Part shown: positions 47,651-57,900 of the stretch, piece by piece | Layout of the letters: each line of letters opens with the position of its first letter | Position numbering within the stretch: the first letter of the stretch is position 1 | Source: Helicoverpa zea | Taxonomy: Eukaryota > Arthropoda > Insecta > Lepidoptera > Noctuidae | NCBI RefSeq assembly: GCF_022581195.2 | Contig: NC_061454.1 | Coordinates: 124,001 to 188,000 of the forward strand | DNA: 64,000 nucleotides | Reading direction: 5' to 3' | Made by a program: the position numbers and the translations under genes | Notes under the pieces: model-generated | The model's database searches: none | What the model was told of the DNA's origin: nothing | Seen by the model: only the letters and a program-made list of their open reading frames with translations

Positions 47651-47800
47651 TGGAGAGAAAAAGCAAAAATTCGTAGAAGACGTTTAGCACTCCAAGATAT
47701 AAGTAATGCTTTTGTAACACCACCATGTTCAGATAATGAAGGCCCACCGCCTCCTCAAAATATAAACAGGCGAACGCAGGCAGCACAGCAAAAGTCAACT
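47651..47800 (+). pseudogene. Basic, TPP-motif coding remnant of the host element (first part)
   Basis: A 50-codon open stretch beginning WREKAKIRRRRLALQDI and continuing with VTPPCSDNEGPPPPQ. It reads like real protein: a Lys/Arg-rich helix followed by TPP and acidic-Pro residues. I recall this layout from uncharacterised arthropod proteins that also occur in transposon-like contexts. A stop lies in frame just upstream, so it would be an internal exon or a decayed gene. The frame is broken by the R1 LINE at 47801 and resumes at 48682. Family name not known to me. Confidence 0.4.
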
Positions 47801-48681
47801 TTTTTTTTAACGACGTCAAAAAGCATCAAAAGTCGCAGGCCTTTTATGTGCCAGGGCCGCGGTATCTCTTTTGAACAACCCGCAGCCCTGGCAGGCCTTG
47901 GCCCTACTGGGCCCCGCTGGGGATGCTGACATCCCTTTGAGGAGCGCGTGGAACAACGCGCGCCGCCGACACGGGTCTGTTGTCTAAAAATAGACATGAG
48001 CGATGAGCCACCCGAACTCACCGCTCACAGACCTACGCCTACGGTGGCCGGGAGTCGTCTCGCGACACCCGGCGCCCGTGGTGTTTACCTGCTCCAGCGC
48101 GGCGGCCGGGATGAGAGGTGCGAAACAGTCATGCTCGAGAAGGAGGCGACGGCATCCCATTCCCTCTCGCCCCGGACCATGGCCTGAACCAGGGCCGGAC
48201 GCGAGAGGTCGCCGCCGCCTAAAGCCTCGACGAGGACCCGGCGGTGCCCTTCCCACGCAGGGCACTCCTGGACTGTATGGTCCACCGTGTCCTCGGAGCT
48301 GTCCGCACAGTGGTGACACCCAGGCGCCTCCTCACGACCGATTCGATGCAGGTACCTCTCGAAACAACCGTGTCCAGTGAGGACCTGCGTCATGCGGTAC
48401 GTGAGGGCGCCGTGACTCCTCCCGAGCCACTCCTCAAAGAGGGGACTTACCGCCACTATGGTGGCGTGCCCTGCACTGGGTTGCGACAGTCGTTCCCTCC
48501 AGGCCACCATGAGATCGCGCCGGAGCTCCGCCCGCTGCTCGACAACTTGCCGCGGCAACGGAGTTCCCTCCCGGCCCTCCTGAGCCTCCTCGCGCCAGTA
48601 GTACAGGCGCAAGAAGACTCTCGCCTCCAGATCCCACGGTGGCAGTCTGGCAGTAGGCCAGCTGCTTCGCGGGAGATCGTG
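47801..48681 (-). mobile_element. 5'-truncated R1-clade LINE insertion
   Basis: An 881-bp retrotransposon 3' end on the minus strand. It ends in an A-run (T-run on + at 47801) and is flanked by a 15-bp target-site duplication, CAGCAAAAGTCAACT at 47786-47800 and CAGCAAAAGTCCACT at 48682-48696, with one mismatch. The coding part is described separately. The single-base difference between the duplications indicates some age. It interrupts the basic coding remnant of the surrounding DNA element. Confidence 0.88.
48085..48681 (-). pseudogene. C-terminal fragment of R1-clade LINE ORF2
   Basis: About 198 residues of the region downstream of reverse transcriptase. Visible are ALTYRMTQVLTGHGCFERYL, then the CCHC knuckle CHHC...DHTVQEC (Cys-x2-Cys-x9-His-x4-Cys). 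The 'LTGHGCF..YLHRIGRE' phrase is a hallmark of R1/TRAS/Waldo-type elements. The reverse transcriptase and endonuclease are missing through 5' truncation. The open frame runs through the insertion junction into host-element sequence, so residues encoded above 48681 do not belong to the LINE. The frame stays open to its stop at about 48085, so decay is limited. Confidence 0.88.
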
Positions 48682-48759
48682 CAGCAAAAGTCCACTCGAG
48701 CAAGAAAAGCAAGAAACCTGAAAATAAAAAAAACAAGCGGAAGAAATAGATCCACTTAA
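48682..48759 (+). pseudogene. Basic coding remnant, second part (after the R1 insertion)
   Basis: Beyond the target-site duplication the + frame reads QQKSTRARKARNLKIKK and ends in a stop at about 48759. It is Lys/Arg-rich like the first part (47651-47800) and continues it across the insertion, since QQKST appears on both sides. Together the parts give only ~75 codons, so the gene is either short or mostly lost. Confidence 0.4.
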
Positions 48760-49780
48760 ATCTGTGCAGTCCAACGCTACAAAAAAAAAATAAGTACAAC
48801 GATGAAATACTTATCCGGGTCATTTTTAATTCTTTGATATCGTAATCGTTTGCTATCCTCTTCTTTTCAAGCCATTTTTCTGTAAATAAAACGTAATATT
48901 GTATTGTAAAGCTAAAATAAGCATAACGCCAAGTAAAGGATTAGAGAAAACTAGAAGTATTAATAGAAACGCGTAAAAATGTATCTCCCCTGGACATTAA
49001 GTATCTCCCCTGCCATCAAAAGAGCCAGGGGAAATACGCCAGGGGAGATACATTTTCGATAGAAATCTAAAATAGCCGTAAAAGTATTTCGCGCACGTCA
49101 TTCACACACAAACATAACAATGTACACACTATTCATAGTAAATATTGAAGTATATGTTAGTATTTTAACAAAAAATTGCAATGTAAAACTTACCAGAGGC
49201 AAGACTGCATTCACATAACTCTTCTGCACCCAGCGAGTAGCGTGAACGAAATGGCCGACAATAAAGGCGGCGCAGTTGCTTATGCGCCGTTTGCTGCTAA
49301 CTTCACGTTACACACTATGCATTCAAGGTCACAACTTCTACAGACTAGGAGAGCAAAACTGATTTTTGAACGAAAACAAAAGACCAGGGGACGAGACACG
49401 AAACTCGGTGGACAAATTTCGGTGTTCATATTTTTTTTAAAGAATTGAAATAAAAGCACTTTTACTTGTAAGATACTATTACTAAGTTTACTGTCCCTAT
49501 AAAATTAAAGAGTTTATAATAATTATTGAATTTTAATACATTCATAATTACTGATTTACAAATAAAGTCGGTTGGGGGACAGACCAGGGGAGAGACATTT
49601 TTCATATATTAGAGCTTATTGTGACTTAATTACGTACATTTCTGCAATAAATTTGAGTGACCACATAGGAAACATTTAGTTTTAAGTGATAAATAGGTTA
49701 TTTGTAAAGTTTATTGAAAAAAAAATGTATTTTTTTGTTGTTGCCGTCGAAAGTACTTCTTAACTTAGAATGACCCATAT

Positions 49781-50305
49781 GCACTCGAGGAGAGTGGGGC
49801 CGAGTGACCATCTATCAAAGTAAGCCTCGTTAACTTAGAGAGTGCTCAGTTTTAATCGTACTCACTTCTGTTTCTGAAAATCAGCAACCCGGGATGACAA
49901 ATGTGCGCCCCGGACGAGATGTTCTCCCTGAGGGTGCGCCAGAGGGCGCCATCGGTGGAGTTACAGTGAATGCGCGAAGTGAACAGATTATGTTGTGTCA
50001 TGTGTCTGTATCGGGAGTATACCTGTGTCGGTACACAATCACGTGAAATATATCGCGGATACGTTCCCTCTGAACATATTGTTTAAATATTCTATTTACC
50101 TACCTGCTCCTTCACCCCGTATTTCGGTAAAAATGTTACGATGAATTAGGCAGGCGCTTATCCGTACCAAGTAGGATTATCGATGAATATTGAAATCTTA
50201 AAAGTTCGTCGATTGAAGATTGATTGAGAAAAATATTTGTCGATACGAGGATGAAAAGTAGTACGCTAGCATTTGCATTGCAGAACCTATTTGAGTAAAC
50301 ATAAA
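49781..50305. other. Gene-free stretch
   Basis: AT-rich, with a short GC patch at about 49905-49960. Nothing recognised. Confidence 0.5.
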
Positions 50306-50450
50306 CCGTCTTACCACAAAAACTTTTAAACGTCAGTTTATGCCTTGTCTAAAAAAATGTCAAATTATGACGTTGACATATGGTTCATTTTGCAGCCAAA
50401 ATTTTATTAGACAAGTGTAAAACAGGGTTTAAAGTTTTTGTAGTAAGGCC
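50306..50450. mobile_element. ~145-bp MITE with ~40-bp imperfect terminal inverted repeats
   Basis: Left arm CGTCTTACCACAAAAACTT... through GCCTTGTCTAA, right arm TTAGACAAGTGTAAAAC... through TTTTTGTAGTAAGGC. The arms are complementary with several mismatches. The centre carries ATGTCAAATTATGACG and a CATATGG palindrome. This is a small, non-coding, foldback-type unit of the kind common in Lepidoptera. Target duplication not resolved. Diverged arms suggest an older insertion than the 16.8-kb MITE. Confidence 0.75.
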
Positions 50451-51710
50451 CTAGATGTTTTAGAAATTGAAGAAGAGATGTATCTCTGATTGTAGCACGG
50501 TTTCGTCAGTGTGTCTGGGGGCGCGGGATGTGTAGATTTTTTCCAATGCGGTACAATATTGCCGTCACCGACAGATCAACCGACGGAATTTCTATTCTCG
50601 CATTCCAAGGAGCGGATGTGTGCCAGCACCCGCTCGTCAAAGGCTCGTGTGCCTCCCGCGTCCGGCACGCGTCTGCCGTGTCCGACACACGCGGCATTCT
50701 AGTCACGACATGTGTTTTATTGAATAACTCTAGGAAATAAGGTTAGCCAAATGCTTTTCGCTGCTTGTATTGTAATATGCCAAGCCACGTTGAAAGCGGG
50801 TATGCATGGCTTAGAAGCTTCTCGCTGTGTAGAATGTAGTGCTCGCGTATAATATCCGATAAGCATTCATCTAATAAGCTGACAGCTGTACGCGTCACGC
50901 CTGCAGCCCCGCCGGGGTTCACAGCAGCTCGGCCGAGTTCCCTCACTAACAGTATTGGTGCACGCAAGAGGGCGCGAACTTATCGACATTTATCGGGCAC
51001 GGTTCCAACTTCGGATTTCGCCTGAGATTTTCACGGATCTAAAAACCTTAATGCACTTTGCTTATATGTAGATCGAATACTCGTGAAGAGTGCCAAAGCT
51101 TTGAAGCCGGTGGTTTCATTCCGTCATGTATGTTTCATCTATACTAATTTTGATTCTTTATAAATCATCGGGTCGGTACAAATAAAGACGATGCAGAAAC
51201 AGTTGTTGTTGCACAACTAAAGATGTAAAAGAACAAAACGTGAAGTTTCGTAGCAACAGTTAAGAGTATGAGACTGGCGGAGATTGCGTTGTGTAACAGT
51301 GGCCGCGCCGGAATGTGCAACATTAACATGATGTCTGTAAAAAGGTTAGCCTTAATAGTACGGTACCAAGGCGATGCATGTTTTCGATGTAACAAATCAT
51401 GAATAAGTTAACCGCACACTGACTTCAGTGTAATGAATGTCCCGACCCGCAGTAACTCCCTGTCCACCGGCGCGGTATGTGCGACTGCACACATACACAC
51501 ACGTACATACATGTGTGTGGAATGCTGGTGTTCGTATGGATAACAAATCTCCAAATTATGTTTTTATTTGTTTTGTGTTAAATTGATTGAGATATCGCCT
51601 AAACTTGTCGTATTTAAAGATTGACAAAGTGAAGGCGGCAGGAAGTACTTACCTAGTTGCAGAGATCTGAAACAAACACAGAATATGCATTACATATATT
51701 GTTAATATAA
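50451..51710. other. Gene-free stretch
   Basis: A CpG-containing segment occurs at about 50620-50700, and AC/TG-rich words (ACACACACGTACATACATG) near 51488-51508. No gene or assignable repeat. Confidence 0.5.
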
Positions 51711-51932
51711 GTACTAATATTATAAAGAGGAACTATTTTGTTTGTTTGAAATGGATAAACTCGGAAACTACTGAACCTATTTAAAAAATTCTAAAAATTC
51801 ATTAGAATGCTACATTAGATAAGATTGACGTAGGCTATACCTTATCGATCGATATATCAATAGATGATCGATGAGGGCTGAAGTTTCCACGGGACGCGGG
51901 TGAAACCGTGGGAAAACGGCTAGTTAATAATA
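51711..51932 (+). mobile_element. LINE/SINE 3' tail (lepidopteran type)
   Basis: Starts ACTAATATTATAAAGAGGAA, has TTTGTTTGTTTGAAATGG and AACTACTGAACC, then ends CACGGGACGCGGGTGAAACCG...AACGGCTAGT. This is the most complete of three such tails in the window (others at 20327-20490 and 60734-60831). No coding sequence. The order of blocks matches the short retroelement tails common in moth and butterfly genomes. Confidence 0.75.
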
Positions 51933-54900
51933 TAAAACAGGAGCCACAGAATCGAGATCCGGTGCCGATAGCAAACAAACTGTTGACGAGTATTTTCGTC
52001 GGACTGCAGGCTCCGAGGATGTGTCGCTCCGAGCAACAACTAGACGCCTGAACCAATAGCAATTATACGCAGAGCCGCCATGTTTGCCAAACGTGCTGCC
52101 CATTAACCTTATGTAGGCAACCACCAGACAATTGTCACAAGACAAGACCAGACAATTGTGACAAGGATTTATATCCTTTTTAAATGTCCTCATCTGAATT
52201 TATTTATTTGTAAAAATATGCCATTCTATCTTCAGGCAACATTTCATGGCCCGCAGTCCAAATAAAATGTAATTTTAATATAACACTGAATACATCAAAT
52301 AGCAGCTGTTACAATTTATGGGCACGCCAGCGTCGCGACGAGCTCTCTGCGTTTTTTTAAGCTTTATGCAATATGGCTGCCATTAACAAACTGTTTGGAG
52401 GCAAACCATAAATTCGTGAACACGCAAAAACAAAAAACGCTCGACCTAAAATTACAAGAACACTTATTCATTGCTTGGCAGAATTTTAGCACGAAATGCC
52501 TGCCTAGGCTGGGTTTAAAGAATTTAGCGGGCTAACGAAATTATGTGAGCTAGTTCTACTGTAAAATTTTGCGACGTCGGCTGTTTTATTTTAATATACC
52601 ATGCAGTCAAGAACAAAATATATGAGTGGCGTTGTGCATTCCTCACCAAATAATTCATTAAAAAGTCTGATACTTGTACACGAACCGGCCTCATAAAGTT
52701 CCAATGCTTAGAAAATAATTCTTTGTAGTGACATCTGCAACAGAAACCCTTTGCTACGCTGGGATTTTCACAACTTTATGCGTATCTTTGTTTTTCGTTT
52801 AGCAGGATTAAAGCTTAAGAGAATTCAATTAAATAAAATACGAGAGTGGAAGTTGACGGTTAATATTTAAATGGCGGAGAAGTTTAAATGACTGTCCATT
52901 ATTCATATCGTCCGTTAATGAGGAAGTGGAGCGAGCCGGAGCTGGCATCAGCCGCCGGCAAACAGCCGCGGGCGAGTGCAGCGCTCATTAACAGCCGTTT
53001 TAAATATTGAATAGCGAACAGTTTTCAGTTTCGTCAATGTGATATCCATTCCTAATTGAATTAATAAACCGCCGGCTAATGGGCGCCGGGTCGCCGGGTC
53101 GCCGGTGGCCGGGCGCCGGGCCGCGTGGCTCGGTCGCCCGCGGCGCTGCGTCCGCCGCACTCGCACTTATTTGCATATTAATCTATTACTCGTTCCAAGT
53201 TTCACTCTCAGGGATTTGAAAGCGATCCCGCTCGTTCAAGTTTTGTTCCTATTCATTGTGTTTCCGAACATTCTCTTTTTTGTTTAAATTTACTTAATGG
53301 ATTAACAAAAGAAACGTTTTTACGGAGCTTTTGTTTGCCGCTTGTGTGGACTTCATTTAAATATCTGAATGTCCGCGGAGGAAGCCGCTGGGGTCGCTAA
53401 GTGACAATTGTTGTCACAAAGTGCTGTGAAGGGACGCAAAAGTGGGATTAAAAACGACAAAAAAGGTCGGACCCTTTCACCAGTACATTACATAATTATT
53501 AATCTGCAGTGAGCTACAGACAGCAATCACTTCACAAAATTGATGTTTATGAAGCTGCAAGATTTTCCTAAGATCGTCGTAAAGTCCATTACGTCATAAG
53601 TTTAGCACTTCATAGACACCTAACGATATAAGTTGAGTCTAAGCTTGATAAATGACCTCCCTCCGAGGAGATGACTCTCTGCATACATATACATAGTAGG
53701 GCGATGGATGTTAAATAATGTATATTTGGAGAAGGTTATTAGATTGAAGATGTCACGGGCACTCCGGGAGTAGGGTAGCTCGAGAGGCTTAGAGGGCGCG
53801 GAGGTTGCCGGCCGGCCCTTGCCCACGGAAATGTTATATAAATTTGAATAATTTATTTGCATTATTATGCGACACAATACACCGTCAAATTGTTTGTTGT
53901 CATGTCAGAAATCACGGTCGCTCTACCTGTGGCTCCTCACAAATATTAATGTGACAACCAGTGATTTAGCTGCTTTTCATTTATGTTTGGCACAATTAAC
54001 CGATAAATCAATTATTTATCGGGACAGTGGATATTATTCTGACTTCATTTCTAGGTAGGTATTTAATAAGGCTGAAGCAAGTAGGTAACGTTGTAATTAA
54101 CACAAAATGTAAAGTGCCAAATATATAAATGTTAGACAAATACTAAGTAGCACACAAATACATACATATGTAGATACTATGTGCAACACACGTGCGTACT
54201 CATATTTCTGTAATCCAACACTGTCGGACGGACAGACGGACACCTGTGTATAAAAGAATACCCGCGCTGCGGACGGAGGCATGCAAATATACTGGGGAGT
54301 TGCTCCATTCATAATTTATATATGGAATAATTACATCAAGAATTTTGGCCGCGTAATAATAAAATATTTGTGTTGGACATTGTGAGTGGTATTAAAGTAT
54401 TAAGTTACTCATGTCCTTTATTATGTAAAGTAATTAAACTCATTAAAGATAATGACGCTCACATGCACTTTCCTCACATCTATTTGTATACTCTGTACAG
54501 CTCTCGTACTTTTAGTACATGAAAAGTGTGTAAAATGAAGCGATGTCGTGACAGATCTGTTTGCGAGCACGCGTGTAGCGCCGGTGCCGCGGGGGGCGCT
54601 CCGCCACTAAAGTTCCTGACCGAGTCGGCTTCTCAATTTACTAGAAAGCCGTCTTGGAATATTTTATTGGGCTCCACTTCGGGGATGTGATCACGAGAGC
54701 GCTGCGGATACTCGCAATTCCTTTGCCTTCAAACTTATCTCGTATTTGAGCGCTGACAGCTCCTCTTTGCTACCGACTGTGACCACTTTACCGATACTGT
54801 TTTGATGATAATCGGTTTTACTTGGAATCGTTCGATCCCACTCCAAGCTTTGAAAGATGTAACAAGTAGCAATAGTGTGTTCCAATAAGCAACTCACTCG

Positions 54901-57900
54901 CGGTAGATTACATGCTTGTGATGTGCGGTTGTCTCGGGAATCCTTCGGACACACACTTATATTTCGGCAGCGGAAAGGAAAACTAGTAAAAGAATTATCT
55001 AGCTGTGTGCGCACACAGGCGGTCCCCTGTGACGTCACCCGCGAGAACATCACTCAAGCCTTTATATCAATTGGATAAGCACTTCTATCCGATAAAACTT
55101 TTCTTTGTAAAGATAACAATGTTTAGAAGCATAACTCTTGAGTACCTTCAAATTTAGCGTATAAGCCGAAAGAAGTAACGGGATAAAAGAACATGTATTT
55201 GGACTTATTCGCATTTAAGAAAATATTCTTAAACAAATAAAACGTATAGGCTACCTACTTAATTATGAATGATGTAGTTTGTGTAGTTAGTTACATTATA
55301 GTTTTTATCAACAAGCTGAAAAAAGAGAAAAATCAACCTGAAAACGCAAATAGTTCATAATTAGCGTCGGGCCCTACTTAGTTTTCTTTTTAAATCTCTC
55401 AATTCTCAAATCGAGCTGCATCGTTTATTTGGGAGCGTCGGAGGGATCGGTAGCAGCGATGTTATTTGTGCGAGCTAATGACTGGTTTATTTAGTTGCGC
55501 AGCGGGTCCGCAAGGCACCAGGCTAGCTGGCTTCCGCACCGCAGCACACCACGCCTCACCGAGTACCACTACGTGACGCTGCACTGCCAGCGGGGGTCGG
55601 ATTCACACGCCTAGAAAATGCTCTCTCTAAACGAACACTGACGAAGAAAATTGTGTGATGTACAAACTTTCAAGGTATAGGTAGATCAAGCAAATTAAAG
55701 AAAAGGTGAAGGTTGTGGGTGTTAAGGTGTTATAAGGAAGTTCAGGAGTTGGCGCTAGATAGGCGTCAATGGAAGGAGCTGCACCGATGATGAGAAACGT
55801 TCACAAGAATAAAAAATACCGCAACGGTGTCGTGATTTTGGTGAATAAAATTGGCACTGTTAATTAGTGAATACAGTTTTGTATCTGTGTGGGTATGTCC
55901 GCCGTCAGTGCGCCCCGCCCCGCGCGGTGTATGCAGCGAGGTGAATAATTGAAGCCCAGCGCTGGGCAAGGCTGGGCAACGCTCGGGGCTAGTGAATGTT
56001 GCCCAGCATCTGAACATTTCCTGAATTAATAGCCGCTGTGTACGTGAGCTCAGTGCTCTACGATACTCACATCACATATAAAAGGTATACACTATGAGAG
56101 AGGTATTTGGTTTTATAAATAAGGTAAGTTAATTTTTGTTTGTAATTGGTACCGTACCGCTACCGAATGTCCAATTTTCAGAATTTCGACCTGAAATGTC
56201 TCGCTAACTCCATAAACATTGGCAAACGTAAACAAAACATTGAAAATTGGAAAAAATGCTTTGTGACATGTTAATTTGAATCCGTCGAAAAATTCGATAT
56301 TGGAAAATGAAACATTTTACGCAAGTTATAATTACACGAGTGCCGCGCGGCCTCCCCCCCACCCGCCACCCCGCCTCGCATCACATTCAAACTTAATTAC
56401 TAACTATGATGGTAATTTAAATTTTAAAAATACCTCCTCTAGTGCGTTGTGGAAATCACTACTTTCGGATTGTAGGATTTAATTTAACACAAATGTGTAT
56501 CTGTATTATGCTTTAATCATTCATGTTACTGGTATGGTATAACACAACATTATGCTCGTGTCCAACAACGTGATAGACAAAGGTACCTTGCTATAGATTA
56601 TTCACATTTTGACAGACGCGTTTGTGTAGCTTTGTGTTGCTTTAATCAACTAATAACCTGAACATTGAGGGCTCGTGACACGCCGGGGAATATTCCAGAA
56701 GCCACGAGTATGTGCCAAGACAACAGTCCCATCGGCTCAAAGAGAAGTCTTACAAACAGTGAGAAACTACTTCCTAGAAACATCGACCCAGGTGCAACAA
56801 CGTTCAATAGCTGACTGTTGTTATTATTACAATGAATCCGAATGCGGGTTTTGTCTCAGCAACGGCTTACGTTACCCATCTAAACCCATAAACTATTATC
56901 AAAGTACTTTTCAATGGATTTATTAAACCACATTCACAATAACACACAATACGAGAGCACTATAATATATCGCTTACTATTTATACTACATGACTAATTC
57001 ACCATTACTTAATTACTTATTAGTAACCACTTTAACATAATTACAGAGCAGATACCTACTCTGTTTAATTACCGATTAGCATAATATGTATATATACCTG
57101 TACTCTGACATAAACACGTATTATCTGTGACAAATCAAGCAGAGAGTGATCAGTAATCTGCGCATTCAATTAACTGGTGACAATGTATGGCGAGCCGCGC
57201 CGGGGCTCCGGCCTGTATTACCCTACTATTGTTCACGACAGGGTCAAGTGGGGGGCGGGGTATGTGACAAATGATGAGAGAAGTACCATCCTTAATTCGG
57301 GGAGTGATAACATGCACGAGACAAGACCAAGTTATTGTAGGAAACATTTGGGTCTTAGTGTACAGAAACCCCAGACACAGATACAATCTATTCCTGCAGC
57401 GATTGTAACCAAAAACTTGAATCTGTAAACACTAATAATGTCCAATTAAAACTTCAATGTTCATTCAGAAGCACCTCCAGGGAGACGTATTCGGTTGTAG
57501 CAATTATGTCGACTGCTCGACCATAAAAGGGTTTCCGTAATATTTATATTGGGGCATAAAGTCATATTCCATTTTTATTGCTACTCGAAGGATCAATAAA
57601 ATAACATTGTAGCGTACAGTATGTCGTGATGAAGCTTCTGCGTTGTTTACTATGTGGCAGTAAGTAGGAAGCGATTAATTGCTAGATATTAATAATCGTA
57701 TTGTTTCGTGCTCGTCGTAAACTGCCCCGGGTTTATGACTGCTCCGAGTTTTATTGGTAATCGCTAGCAAATGCTATGTTTGCCTTAGTTTGACCTTACT
57801 GTGTTTTCGTTACATATTTGCTCGGCAAAAAAAACTTAGCTATGAATATTTTTACTATACGCTGTTATCGTGAAATGATAAGCGTTTATGGATGTGTAAT

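Larger units (their letters stand above)
47236..49780. mobile_element. 2.5-kb terminal-inverted-repeat element with CAGGGGARATAC repeats
   Basis: The ends are inverted: TGGGTCATTCTAAGTTAAG just inside 47238 and its complement ending at 49778. TA lies on both sides, giving either a TA target duplication or a slightly longer terminus. Subterminal regions are studded with CAGGGGARAYAC in both orientations: 47403, 47421, 47441 and a variant near 47460 at the left; 48981 and 49001 (inverted), then 49026, 49040, 49385 and 49584 at the right. Such subterminal arrays are typical of transposase-binding sites. The interior has a remnant of a basic protein gene, split by an R1 LINE. Without the LINE the element would be ~1.66 kb. 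Superfamily not assigned. Confidence 0.72.

Noticed and set aside
48003..48759. Plus-strand frames of 125 and 171 codons over the R1 fragment
   Set aside because: Antisense to the R1 coding sequence. Only the last ~26 codons of the second (after 48682) belong to the host element's own frame.
54691..55053. 120-codon minus frame
   Set aside because: No motif, no flanking splice sites or polyadenylation signal, and an opposite-strand frame over the same bases.
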